64,000 nt of DNA, from assembly GCA_958295665.1 (NCBI GenBank), contig OY282560.1, forward strand, positions 102,153,930-102,217,929. Reading direction: 5' to 3'. The notes under the pieces were generated by a model that did no database searches, was not told the DNA's origin, and saw only the letters and a list, made by a program, of their open reading frames with translations. Position 1 is the stretch's first letter; the number at the start of each line of letters is the position of its first letter. This DNA comes from Tipula vernalis. Lineage: Eukaryota; Arthropoda; Insecta; Diptera; Tipulidae. Below, piece by piece: positions 1 to 12,059 of this stretch. Made by a program: the position numbers and the translations under genes.

Positions 1-636
1 ATGTACCTATATATGATATTTACTAATACAACTCAAATAGAGTTTCCCAGGTATCACTGAAAACTTAATTGCTTTATGAATTAATAGAAATTTACTTATA
101 TAAATTAGTTAGTGATAAATAAAATAAAATAGATATCACAAGAACAATACATTTTCTACACTATATAACTGCTGGATGCTTGGAGTTTCTGGATGTTGAG
201 CGAGAATTCACCAATATTTCTGTAGCTTGGAGACGATCTAACAATTATATATAATTAAATATACTTTATATCAACTACACCATCAGACAAAAATACCCGA
301 ACAAACTATGACACTTTGATATAATTAAAATAAATTAAACTGACAAAAAGTGTTGTAACATTTTCATCAATACCTCAAATATTTTTGCAATACAATGTAG
401 TTTATAATATCATAAAAAAGGGAATTTCCCTTATCCTAGATAACGTACGATGCTATTTTTTTAACTAGTATAATATTTCAATCTATATACATAAATATTT
501 TAACGAAACAGCAACATTAATATAAATTACAATTTAAAACCAATAAAGTGATTGATTTTAGCAGAAGATTCCCTTGATATTTTAGAACAAAACATTTTTA
601 ACTATGTATTCAAAAATTTAATTTAGGGATTGAAAA

Positions 637-935
637 ATGAGCCTCTCCAAAGAAATAGACAAAAGCGTTAAAAAATTGATAATAAAAGCATTGCAACGAC
701 AAGAAATTTATCAAAAAAAAAATCCCTACAATATGTAATATCAAACGGTAGCATCAGTTTCATAAAAAGAAATTTATTGAAACCGGATTAACAAAAATAA
801 GCATCGTTGTGGACGCCCACGACTTTTAACTAAGCCGACAGAGCGGAAATTTGCACGAGTAGCAAAATCAGCTACCCAGAATCAGCTCCAGTGATTAATC
901 CCGGACGTCGTTCAAATATTTATATCTGATAGTGT
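637..935 (+). pseudogene. Tc1-like transposase relic (N-terminal DNA-binding part)
   Basis: The + strand reads MSLSKEIDKSVKKLI from 637. After several stops and small shifts it reads HRCGRPRLLTKPTERK near 800-850. The GRPR-type basic motif followed by a T-x-R-x-E-R-K helix is typical of the link between the two helix-turn-helix subdomains of Tc1 transposases. No DDE catalytic part follows, so this is a dead fragment. It interrupts the X-family sequence that is continuous in the copy at 63820-63900, which indicates insertion after that copy was in place. Confidence 0.55.
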
Positions 936-1796
936 ACATATTCAAATGATTTCCTTCACCTTAGACATTTTCGCAATTCAAAAATAAAACTTATAAAATA
1001 TTAGACTACCTAAATAAAAATCCAATTAGCATGATTCACCTATTGAAGAGATCTCCGCCACCAAAATCCTGCATCTAATCAATAATTCAGAAATTTGATC
1101 TCTTTATTAATAAATAAATATAAATAAATACATCGAAAACTTTAACTCAGTTCACTGAGCTCATTCCCTGCCAAATCAAGCATGCAAAGAAAATAAAACA
1201 ATAAATAAATGCAATGAAAATGAAACCTTACTTTCTTAAAAATTTATCGATGTTTCATATACGTAATTATGATGATTGTGTGTGCATCGCACCATCTAAA
1301 TTTCAATAAATCCATTAAGGCAACCATTAAACTCAAAAACATTCAGCCTTCCAAAATGTTTTAACATAATTCCACTTTGTTCACATAAATGAACTCGTCA
1401 TTTTGTGTTAAAAATCAAATCTTAACTTGACTTAAACCAACGTTTCTAAATTCGCATTTTATTTATCTATTTATTTATTTATTTAGTCAATTTATAATTT
1501 ATAATATTAATTAAATTAATTAGAAAACAATTTAATTCAGTATGTAATACCCTGTAAAAAAATTATTAATTCTACCTAAATAAACTATTCAAAGAATTGT
1601 ATAAGACAGCTCTCAATTCAAGTATGAAAATCCTATTTGAGTCGAATATACAAAATCTCGTTGTGTTCACATAATGCATGATTGCACCAACACACATTGA
1701 CGGTAAATATTTTCTACCATCTTTCATGTGCGTAGCAGTAGGCCTTATAGTACATATAAACACACCTAAACTATGTATCAAGATAATACAGTAAAA

Positions 1797-2190
1797 TATT
1801 GTGACAACTGTATCAACAGCAACGAAAAAAAACATTTTTTTTTTTGTAATTATTCGTACATTATAATACAAAAACCAACAAAACATACTACATTTCCTTA
1901 ACAGAATCCGTGTAAAGAGCGAACGAGACAGCTGCACAACCGTATTGTTGATCCTGCCATGTATAAATCAAGTTGTATGCTTGTATTAGTGCCCATTATA
2001 AACAATAGTAAAACACTTGTGACAACTGTATTAATACCAACGCAACGATTCTCTTTCTCGTTGTTGTTTATATTTTATAATACAAAAACCAACAAAACCA
2101 CGCACACTTCCTTCACAGAAATCGTGCAAAGAGTAGTCAGCTACACAAACATATTGTTGGCCCTTTTAATATCAAATTATAAGTATGTAT
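1797..2190. repeat. Tandem duplication, about 216-bp period
   Basis: Two head-to-tail copies, about 1797-1980 and 2013-2190. Both contain TGTGACAACTGTAT, then TTATAATACAAAAACCAAC, then an ACAGAA..CGTG..AAAGAG segment and an ATTGTTG..CC segment. The copies are diverged. It lies within X copy A and has no convincing ORF. Confidence 0.6.
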
Positions 2191-2690
2191 TAGTGTCGAT
2201 TGTACAATGAACACAAAATCAAACATAAGAATACAAAAAAGTGTGCGTAAAAATAAAATCTAATACCAAATTTACTGCGATTTATTTTATATAAGTTAAA
2301 ATTTATTTCAATACTATCTAAATATTAGACTTTAGTAATTAAAAATTGAACTTTCATTTTATGTACAATCCACAAAATATCAAATCATGCACTTTTAATT
2401 TTTCTATCTACAAAAATAAAAACATTGCCTGACAAATGCATCCCGGTGGATTGCATTTTCCAAAATTACACTTTAATTATTTTTACTACCCTTTGATTAT
2501 TATTACACTAAAATTTAATTTAATTAGAATTTAATTTAAAATTTAAAATTAATCCTTATACACCTATGTATATAAAGTATAACATATTACTATATAAATA
2601 AAACACAAAAATAAAATAAAACAAAATTAAATTAAATTTTTGAAGAGTATAGAAAAAACACGACTATCCTCTTCGGCGAACTCTCCCCAA

Positions 2691-3719
2691 CCCCCAAACT
2701 ACTTGGGAGCGGAAACCAGTTTTTAAGATATTGAATATTAAAAAGGATTTACAAATATTTTTAGTTACTAACCCTGAAATGGGAATGAAATTTTACGATT
2801 TGGCAAACTTTATTCTGTATGTTTGGGTTCTTAACAGGGATGAACCCAATATTTCTACTGAAACCATTTGTAAATTTTCGGTTCCATTTAGCAACCGAAA
2901 CCTCAATTTAAAATATTTCGGTATTAGTTCCCCAAGGAAGCTGGTAAAAACCGTTAGTTGTTTCTCTTAGTTTCTGTTCTCAAACAAATAGTGTGTTTCA
3001 CTTGATTGGGTTCCCACATTATTAAAACAATTTTGTCGTGATCTTTCGATTTTGCCGCTCATACTTTGTTGTTCTATTGCAAAAATTCCCAACTTTATGT
3101 TTCACTAAATTTAACCCTTTTGCTTTAATTGGTCGTATCTAGTATAAAACACGGGAAAGTTAATCATTAGATAGACAAAGTTATATTTATATTTTAGAAA
3201 AATTTGTTTTAGAAAATTTTTGGTTCGAAACTTTTATCGAATTAAATCTAAAAGTTAGGTTTAAAACATTGCCATGTAAATGGCATAGACAATTTTCTAA
3301 AAAATTTTGAAAGAGACGAAAAAAATGGAAAGAGAGGAAGGTAATTGACTGAAATGAAGCATAAACATGGGGTAAATGCTGTACTTACTAAAGGCGAGAA
3401 GAAAACGATTCAAATTTGTAAATGGATGAATGAATGAAAACCAACTCAAACGGACTAAACCATCCATAGTACTTTAAACCATAATTTTTGAAAAAGACAT
3501 TCGGAAAACTAAATTACAATATTCCACACAAAACCTTACAAAGACAGTGCAATGACTGTTCGATGTTTTATTTAGAGCAAACGGGGAGATCATTTGCACA
3601 ATGATTTGGAGAACACACGCAAGAGATCAGGAACTGTTTTCCTTTGTTTTCGCCATGAAACGTGTGACAACAAAATTGGCTCGGAAATTTTTGAATTATA
3701 ATGCTGAATGAAATAGGAG
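2691..3719. other. No gene recognised
   Basis: AT-rich sequence between X copy A and the mariner relic. An open frame at 2731-2970 on + has no recognisable domain. I see no clear repeat structure or splice-linked coding sequence. Confidence 0.4.
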
Positions 3720-4110
3720 TGCACATGTAGCACGTCGAAACTAGGGTCTAATCGCCTCACTGGGATGTTCCTGAAGAGGTAAGACCGAAAAGAGCCCTTC
3801 AAGTTCGATCAAATGTGAAGGTTCTACTCATACGGTTTTACTGCTGTTATCTTCGATTTCAACGACAAAGTATACTATGAGTTCTTACCTACCTTTGCGC
3901 CAAGCAATCCGAATGAAACGTCTAGAATTGTGGCGAAACAACTCATGGCCATTGTACCACGATAATGTGCATGCTCCCACCTCTCTGCTTGTTTGTAAAT
4001 TGTTGGTCAAAAACTACACCGTTATGAAGCCTATTCGCCTTACATGTCCTTGTATCTTCTTTCTATTCCAAAAACCAAATTTGTCGAGCACAGCAAAACT
4101 GCCTAACCTT
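3720..4110 (+). pseudogene. mariner-like transposase relic (catalytic region)
   Basis: Across three frames the + strand reads RPKKRA-like sequence at 3780-3800 (PEEVRPKRALQVRSNVKVLL), FDFNDKVYYEFLPT at 3855-3897, and then ELWRNNSWPLYHDN near 3925-3970 followed by TSLLVCKLL. This succession is the second part of the mariner transposase catalytic domain. The D of YHDN corresponds to the second catalytic aspartate. Frameshifts, a deletion after YEFLPT and the loss of the N-terminal third make it non-functional. No terminal inverted repeats were found, so the element limits are unknown. Confidence 0.8.
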
Positions 4111-4758
4111 CTCTTCAGCCAACAACCTAAAATTCCTAAGAATCCAATATGGCTACAAATGGCAAGATACCCCTTGGACAGGTGTACCAGCAAAAAAAAA
4201 AAACTTGAGCCCCAGAAAAGATTGCAGAGATAGAAACAACAATGAAACATTTTTCGTATTCAAAATTGCAAAATAATTTTTTGGCGTGCGGGATAAATTT
4301 TTAAACGTACCAACTTTGGCACGCGTTCCACGTATTAGTGATCACTGATTTATTTGGTCAAAATACGTGCTCGAGCACAAGAGAAAGCATGTCCATTTAT
4401 TATATGTTTGACTGGTTCATTTCCATAAGCTGTTGCCCATAATTGCTCTCTAGTCCGCTTGCTTTCCTGAAACATCCAATTGTGCCAAGATATGTACATA
4501 TGGTATGAGTAAATGAAATTCTCCCACGCGTATAATAATTTCAGATATGACACTGTAATTGAACCCGAATAGTGGTATCTTTTTACATACAATTTAACTG
4601 ATTTTGAAGGAGTGATGCATTTCATGTCACGTAGAGCATGATATGTCTAATACGTTCAAGATATATACATACATATACATCTACATTATCAAATACATAT
4701 GAATAATTTTTTTTAACTTGTATTTCGGTAAACTCTGTTGCCATTTAATGAAATTATT

Positions 4759-5330
4759 AGATTTTATATAATAAAACTCAATATTTTGGTTTTGTCAATT
4801 TCTTAATGTGACATTTATTTTATTTGAAATTGAAATTACGATCACTAACATCGAAATACTAACTATCATTGCATCGAAACACTAACTAAAATTATGCTAA
4901 AAACTGCTTTATACCCAATTTTGTTGTGCCTACGTGCCTTGTGAATCTTCTTTCCCTACTATTTTATTTTTTGTTCTTAAATGGGTAGTAGCGCCCTTCT
5001 TTTTTGTATATACCATCTGGTGTGTGTTTATGATCAACAAATTTTTCTCTTTTTTATCATAAACACACACCATACAAAAAAAGAAGGGCGGTACTACCAC
5101 TTTGAGAAGAAAAAATAAAATAAGGGGGAAAGAAGATTCACAAGGCACGTAGGCACAAAAAATTGGGTATAAAAGCAGTTTTTAGCATAATTTTAGTTAG
5201 TGTTTGTTAGAGATTTGATAAAGATAAAGGAGTAATATCGAAAACGATCGTAATTTCAATTTCAAATAAAATAAATGTCACATTAAGAAAGTGACAAAAC
5301 CAAAATATTGAGTTTTATTATATAAAATCT
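4759..5330. repeat. 572-bp palindrome: two LTR-like sequences head to head
   Basis: The left arm (4759 to about 5035) is the reverse complement of the right arm (about 5045-5330) with few mismatches and a loop of only about 20 bp. Each arm contains a TATA box facing outward (TATAAAG, read on -, at 4907-4913; TATAAAA at 5168-5174). About 25-30 bp downstream of it is TTTTAGTTAGTG, an initiator-like stretch. An AATAAAATAAATG polyadenylation-like signal follows near 5262-5275. The TATA, initiator and poly(A) order within about 280 bp is what an LTR has, so I infer two solo LTRs of one family in inverted orientation. A foldback transposon is the alternative. No flanking duplication was identified. 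Confidence 0.6.
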
Positions 5331-6480
5331 CTTTGTTAGCGAACTTAGTTCACGAGTAAACAACAAATATGTGAAATTATTAGCTCCCATAGATTGTTGC
5401 TGTGGCTTTAATAATTCATATGTGCTCTTCTTTCATAGCTTATCGTTGGGTAGAATATCGCCAAAAAATAAAATTATTGTTCTGCTAAATATGTTAGTAG
5501 CTGTCAAATTTGGTTTAAAATGATTTAGAAGCAGATCTCTCAGATTACTATTATCGTACAAATCCATATCATTGCCAGCCTGAATTCTTTAAGTTTTTCC
5601 TTGTTCAAGCTAAATTGGCACTAATCGCTTTTGCTGCTTCATACAAGGCCTATAGTTTACAATTTTCGTTCCCTCGGTGCAAAGTTTTCCGAAATCTGTC
5701 TGAATCCGGATCCGATCATTACGTTTACAACTACGTTGTCTACTGATGATATTCATCTTGTCAATCTGCTCAGTTTCTTCCAAACAAAATATGCAATAAT
5801 TTTCCAAGTTAACCAATGGCACTGTACTGCGATGCTTTATTGAAAAAGATGTCAAAATGCTAAACGCAAAAAAAATTTACCAAAAGGGCTTCAAATTTTA
5901 CAACGTTTGCTGTGTTTGATACAAAAAAGCGGTACATCAACCAATAGAAATAGGTCAGAGGATATTGCAGTTGAACCTATTATTCGAGAGAAGGATACAA
6001 TTGTTTAAATTGATACTCTCTTCAAAAGAAGATTTTTCAAGGAGAAACTTTTCAAGGGACGTGTTACACTAAAACCATCTTCAACCGAATCTAAGATAGT
6101 CATTTAATCTTATTTGAAATTCTTGGTAAAACTCAGGCGGTACCACTATAAGTGGGGATTTTCTACTATCTGAATCGACATTTCACATTTTTCACTTGAA
6201 TTTTAGATATTCGAAAACCGATCCGGAAACCGCGAACTACGATATTATCTCATTAATTCGCCGCTGCACTAAAATCTAAATTAATTAAATTGTAAGACAG
6301 ACCAATAGACAAACTCGTGCAACCAATGTGGGTAAAATAAAGATTAAGATTTTTTTATATGTAATAACAGCTCATATCAGCAACCAAATCAGATTATAAT
6401 CAAATTGCTTTGTTAGTATAAAATTTCAAAAATATTAATGTATTCCTTATCATACCCTTTACCACTTGACATTTGTGGTT
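5331..6480. other. Upstream region of gene 1, no gene recognised
   Basis: AT-rich, without a recognised transposon or gene. Overlapping frames of 70-81 codons on both strands (5610-5855) look like chance. The last part should hold the gene 1 promoter. An ATTATACAAAATGC TATA-like element lies near 6488 and a CGACAGTTGG initiator-like sequence about 30 bp downstream, near 6518; this is weak evidence. Confidence 0.35.
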
Positions 6481-6554
6481 TATGCGAAATTATACAAAAT
6501 GCAAAAAATAATAATAAAACGACAGTTGGTGGTTCGCAAGCAATCTAGAACAAC

Positions 6555-9500
6555 ATGTCTCAATTTAAATTATTTGTGTTAGTGTTAATTACAATCAATT
6601 TGCAAAGTGGCCCCAGTAATGGACAATCACAACAAAAAAAAAGTTTTGTAATTGTACTGGACGTGACAACATCGATGGCCGATAAAATTGAAATTTTGCG
6701 AATAAATGCTAAAAAATTATTGGGTGTTGTACACAGCTGGCGCCGCCATTACATTGAGAATTATATGTTAGTGCAATTTGGTGACGAGGAGGTTAATTCG
6801 TTAATTATCGAACCAATTATAAATACTAATTATGTGAGTGTGAAGAACAGTTTAGATACTGTGAAGATAATTCAACACAATGAAACTGAGACTTGTACGG
6901 CATCATGTTACCAAGGTATAAAACGAGGCTTAGAATTAGCGAATGATGATTCAATTTTTTTGGTGTTCACGGACGCTGGTACAAAACATAAGGAATTGCT
7001 ACCGACAATTAAAGATTTAACGCGCCAGAAACATATAACTTATTATTTTACACTAATGAACGGATGTGTTGAAAGCAATGCTTCCGCCGATTATCATGAA
7101 TTAGTATCGATATTTAATGGAGACGTAGTTAATGTAGATAATTCAAATATTGGAAAGGTAATAGAGAATTCGATCTAATTTTATTAGTACACAACTAAAA
7201 TAAAATGTATTTTAGCATTTCCAACTTTTAATTCAAATCTTAACAGGACCACCGTCTGCACCAGATATTGAGGTGATCGTGGATTCAACTATGAGTGAAT
7301 TTATACTTACAATTACCGGTCTAAATGCGATTATAACGATTTTTGATCCCAAACAAAACTATATACCATCTACTCGATATAAGCTGATAACCAATTTACC
7401 AACGATTAAAATGATTAAAGTTCCTGATCTAATACCAGGTCGATATACTATTGAAATATTTTCGGAAACATCATATATTGGCCAAGTACAAACCAAAAGT
7501 GATTTACAGTTTGACTACGGATTTGCTGTAAATGAACCAAGCTCAATATTTCAAACTAATTATGCTCCCATGATAGGATATAATACCTATTTGGCAATAT
7601 CACCATCAAACGCATCACTTGTTTCGACATTGGAACATGTTGAACTTATCAACAACGATAACGAACGAAACACGTATAAATTACATAGGAAGCAAGATAC
7701 GAATTTATTTTTAACAGACTTATTTCCAAGTCCAAGTGAACCATTTAAAATAAATCTACATGGAAGGGATCGATTAAAAAATCGCATTTTGAGATTAATA
7801 TCTACAGCCATAACTGCCGAATTAGCTAAACCCCCTACTATTGATGCAATTAGAAAAATTACCGTACAAGTAGGTGAACCAATTTATTTGATTTGTCGAG
7901 TACGTTCAATGATTAATGTTACAATCAAATGGTCAAAAATAGGATCCAAATCACTACATACATTTTCCGAATTCAGGCAAAGTGATGTACTAAATTACAC
8001 AATAGATAACTCGCTTATATCAGATTCAGGGGAATATGTTTGCACAGGTGCAAATAGTATAGGCGAATCCGAATCGAAAACAATAGTTACGGTTAAACCA
8101 ATTTCATTAGTTGTCCAAACACCATTAAAATCTATGGAAGCAGAAGAAGGTACTCCAGAATTAGTAATAACATGTAATGTTACGCCATATTCAAAATATG
8201 TTAAAATATTATGGTTGTTTAATGGGAAACCAGAGATTCCCCAGGGTGCCCAGGTATGTTACGAATTCACCAAATCTTAATAAATAATTTCTACTATTTT
8301 GCTCCCAAATTTTAGTATAACCAATCAAATTTGATACTAACGAATATTGATCGAAACTTTAAAGGTCTTTATACGTGTGTAGGACAAGAAGGAGCTGATC
8401 AAGCGCGTGACAGTACCCAACTTAACGTTGTTTATCCGCCAACAATTTTAAATTTAGTTAATTTTAACACAAGTAAGTCTTTACCTGAAATATGAGTTTG
8501 TAGTAAATCCATAAATTTATATTTAAATCGATACAGACACTTCAATCAATATCGCTGAAACCTTAAAAATTAATAACACTAGCAGTTTGGGAATAAATTG
8601 CATTTACGAAAGCTATCCAGAACCTATCGTACAATGGATAAATTCCACTGGTTCGGTCATTTCAAATACGTCAGCTTTATTTTTATTGAATCCAATCGAG
8701 ACTGGTGAATTTAGTTGTCGGATTGAGAACCAAATGGGCAAAACTGAAAAGAAAATTAAAATTTATGTGACCGAAATTAGTACAGACGCACCTAACGTAA
8801 AACTAGTTATAAAACCTAAGTTGAAACAAAATTACAATAAAATTATAGAACTGGTTGAGGGCAATTCATTTACCATGTCGTGTCCCATCGAAGCCGATGA
8901 ATACAATGTAACGTGGTTGTTAAACAAGGAAAATATTGATAATTTTAAATTATCTGATGGCTCAATACTTATTAATTCGGTAAACGCGACTATGACCGGG
9001 ATCGTATTATTATGTATCGCTTCGAATACAGCTGGTTCGGTGAATGCAACATTTACATTCGACATCCAAAGACCATCTTCAAAATCTTGGCTACACGGTC
9101 TTAATATAAAAGCATCTAAAGAGGGTGATCCAATCATAAATCAACCTTACAACATTCAGTGCTTTGTAAAAGGAAATCCCAAACCAGAAATTAAATGGAT
9201 GAAAGATGGTAAATTATTCAAACTAGGCAGTACAATTCAATTTGCTATGTTTCATCAGGAAAATAGCGGAGAGTACACATGTGTCGCTAGTAATGAGTAT
9301 GGTAATGCAACGAAAACGTTCATGTTAAGCTTAAAAGGCTCTTTCCTTTCTTCCACTGATGCTACATTTCACGATGGAATTTTACCGCGTCAAGCAGGTT
9401 CCATTACGCCCAAAATCCAATCAAATTCCATATATTTTATACCCATCAAATATCCCAATAATACCGATTGTTTAGGCCCAATGTCATTAATATTTATTCT

Positions 9501-9689
9501 GGGTAATTATCACTATATAAGACACCAGTGGTGACGATTGTATTTCAATATGTTTTTTTTTAAAGTCTTGCAGATTGCGGTGAATATTTTGATGCGAGGA
9601 AATGTGGTTGGCTGATATCCAGGATGGCAAAGAAAATTCGTTTTAGTTTTACAAAATATGTATTATCACTTACCGCATCATTAAAATAG
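6555..9689 (+). CDS. Hemicentin-like secreted VWA/Ig protein (gene 1), 3' truncated
   Basis: Exons: 6555-7157, 7216-8253, 8316-8472, 8537-9502 and a candidate last exon 9575-9689. Introns are 58-76 bp with phases 0, 0, 1, 1. Residues 1-23 are a signal peptide. A VWA domain follows, with MIDAS-type residues D36-x-T-x-S40 and D140. Next come a linker and five Ig domains, each with paired Cys and Trp (for example KLRCRV/W type pairs and YVCTGANSIG, YTCVASNEYG). The start is the first Met before the hydrophobic run and matches MSLRC of gene 2. Hemicentins are extracellular matrix proteins of basement membranes; that role here is inference. If the 9503 donor is used, the next exon begins EYFDAR, like the start of Ig 8, 14 and 20 of gene 3, then departs from Ig sequence and stops at 9689. 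If not spliced, translation stops at 9534. TSP1 and EGF modules are missing. Confidence 0.85.
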
Positions 9690-9799
9690 CTTTTATACTT
9701 TATACATTTTAATAAAGGCTTTAGATATATCATATCGCTTCTGTAGACGCCGCATTATCAAAAATGTTGGTATAGATTTAGAGGTTTGGACAATAACTA

Positions 9800-10990
9800 C
9801 CCGAATCCGACTGTCAGAGTAATGAGATGTCTCTGAGAGAGCCAATGTCTTTGAGAGCCAAAAGCTCAATAAATAAATCTGAACAAATTTTTAAATTAGA
9901 ATTGTTTGGCCATCTGGATGTATCTTCTCGAAGAAATGAAGGAACAGACCACCATAAATCATGCTTAAAAAATTCCCTTGGTATTAAATCTCGTGATACG
10001 AAGTCAGCTGGATTTTGGGACGTCAGTACATAGCACCAATTTTGTATTGAAGATAATTGGTCGGCCACAAATGTGGCATGCTTAGATGGCTCCAATTTCA
10101 TACGAAGAAAAGTTATCTCTAGAGTAATAGTGACCCACAAAGCTCGAGACGAGGAATACTCTGTTTTCTTTGTGGAATCACTCTAGATTTTGAGCAAACT
10201 AGTTTCACATAAATCTTTCTCGGGTGGGTCTGAGAAACCATGATTTTAGAAACCATTAATTTAATTGTTGGTGCTAAAATACATCGAGGAGGAATTGTTA
10301 TTTTATTGTTGTGGAATTTGGGCATACCAGTCTATATTACTAAACGTCCAAATATTTTGCATTAATATTTTAGCAACTAATATCATGGGAGAGCACGACC
10401 CCAATGGATCGAATTCTTAACATATAAAGAAGTTTCCAAGGAGAATTTGGAGAAATTTATTTCGAATTCATCTCGCAACATATTTCAGGACAGACCAAGT
10501 ACTAAAGATACATTTAGCGAAGATTCAGATGTTGAAGAAATCTCGGTTATATTTGAAGAAAATTTACGTAAATGGCAGCCACCCTTTCCTATAGTAACTG
10601 ACATAACTCAGATTTAAGTTTCACTTCATTTTCAATGGAATCAGAGTCAGTTAGGCGACGCAAAAATCGGAAATTAAAATTTTTGATGCTGACGGAAATA
10701 AGATATTTTCATCCATCGCCAATTGCTGTAAATAGGTAGAATGGTCAATGAAACCTTGCATGGAGTTAGACGAATTTTCGAGAGGAGATTTGATGTTATA
10801 AATTTCTCTCATGTGAGCCTTTTGGATAAGAGTAGCATTATCATCGCCATCGTATAGCGTTTTCCATGTCACTTCATAGTTCTCAGCCGTAACTGGAAAA
10901 CTTTCAATTAAAGTTAGCGTTTTCAAATAGACGAATTTCACAGTATTTTCTATGTTATATTTCCTATGAATCAAATCTAAAAAGACATCC
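9800..10990 (-). pseudogene. BEL/Pao retrotransposon relic (gag and pol pieces)
   Basis: Reading the minus strand, 10974-10651 gives a Gag fragment with KFVYLKTLTLIESFPVTAENYEVTWKTLYD, which is the pattern of the BEL/Pao Gag domain, and 10325-9814 gives pol pieces. These contain PRLELCGSLLL and, downstream, IQNWCYVLTSQNPADFVSRD followed by LWW..PSFL, the RT/RNase H stretch of Pao-type polymerases. Protease and most of the RT are absent between them, so this is an internally deleted, frameshifted copy. It begins about 110 bp beyond the last coding base of gene 1 and may be the cause or a consequence of the loss of that gene's 3' exons. No LTRs were identified. (The quoted pieces are broken into shorter parts: KFVYLKTLTL, NYEVTWKTLYD.). 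Confidence 0.8.
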
Positions 10991-11430
10991 CTAAATGATA
11001 ATCATTCGCTTTCAATTACATTGAATGGCTTGCTAAATTTTAGTACTAAATCCTGATGCATCAAATGCTATTTGTTCTTTCGGTAAATTTTCTACCCTCC
11101 TTAAATTATGAAGTTTGCTGCTAGGTTGAATATATTGTCCTCGCTATATTTAAAGTCATATTGATAATTAACTCATATACGATTCACTTTTATGATATTG
11201 GACGTAGTTATCTCCATTATTGAATAATCATCCGCACAAATCTTGATTGATGATACAATAAGGTAGCTTCTCATGAATGGGGTTAATGTATTGCACGCAC
11301 TGTATTAAATCGACGAATGTGAAGTTTTAAACATAAAGTGAAAATTAACAAAACGCATATGTATACAAAATTTATTAAACTAACAAAAAAATATGCATGT
11401 ATTGGTGAAATAGTCGGTAAAAGCATGTAA
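10991..11430. other. No gene recognised, possible BEL/Pao continuation
   Basis: AT-rich and without a convincing frame. The first part may be diverged Gag of the neighbouring BEL/Pao relic. I see no repeat until the tandem pair starting near 11434. Confidence 0.3.
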
Positions 11431-11433
11431 GGG

Positions 11434-11830
11434 GTCAAATGAAGGTCAAACACCTTAATTCAAATGATATAATTTCTTTGACTCCAAATTTTACGTCCAG
11501 ATACGCTTTGACCTTTTAGTCAAAGTGACCTCCGGAGGTCATCTGGAGGTCAAATCTTTCTTTTGAATCACTCGGCTGATATTCCGGCTAGGAATGGGTC
11601 TCGGACCAGTTGCCCTTTATGTTTGGGAGTCACTGATCACGAACCCGGTGTCCATATGACCTATCACGCCTAGATCAATGTCAAATGAAGGTCAAACACC
11701 TTAATTCGAACGATATAATTTTTTTGACCCCGGATTCTGAGAGAAGAGGAACTTTTATATACGCTTTGACATTTTAGTCAAAGTTCCGTCTGGAGGTCAT
11801 TTAGAGATCATCTGTAGGTCAAATCTCTGT
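11434..11830. repeat. Tandem repeat, two copies about 249 bp apart
   Basis: Copy 1 is about 11434-11572 and copy 2 about 11683-11829. Both run from GGTCAAATGAAGGTCAAACACCTTAATTC-like sequence (first 18 bases: TCAAATGAAGGTCAAACA) through ATATAATTT and ACGCTTTGAC to GGAGGTCAT and AGGTCAAATCT. The motif GGTCA/TGACC recurs many times on both strands. The sequence between the copies is more GC-rich and unique. It could be a piece of satellite or of an element terminus; no coding sequence is seen. Confidence 0.6.
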
Positions 11831-12059
11831 GAAAGTTCATGAGAATTAGTCAATATCTTACGAAAAAATACGTACTTAACAGTTAAGTGTAATTTCGTGA
11901 AATGATAGGTTTCAGGCTTATTGTTCTCTTGTTTTTAGTTTCAGGCTTGAGTGTTTACATTCAACCTAGTTCAAATTTTAGACTAAGAATGTTGAGCATT
12001 TTCACCGTAAGGGTCGACCTTGGATTAGACCAACAGAGTAATTTTCCAGGTCAGTCACG

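Larger units (their letters stand above)
1..2690 (-). repeat. X-family repeat, copy A (left part outside window)
   Basis: Bases 1-340 closely match 63530-63820 (shared words include TGGAGTTTCTGGATGTTGAG and GAGACGATCTAAC), and 1165-1250 match 63910-64000 around CAAATCAAGCATGCAAAG. The right end, near 2640-2690, resembles the right end of copy B at 35020-35081: both have an A-run followed by CACG and a CTC/TTCG-rich tip. I see no coding sequence in it; the open frames are AT-rich noise. A Tc1-like relic sits inside. The minus orientation follows from copy B, where a CAAT-repeat tail marks the 3' end. The family is unknown to me; a long non-coding retroposon is the best guess. Confidence 0.55.

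Noticed and set aside
1572..1937. 121-codon frame on the minus strand
   Set aside because: Lies in diverged X-family repeat, has low complexity and AT-driven composition, and no recognisable domain.
3877..4233. 118-codon frame taken as a whole gene
   Set aside because: Only its first half is mariner transposase, and that is shifted and deleted; the rest is noise.
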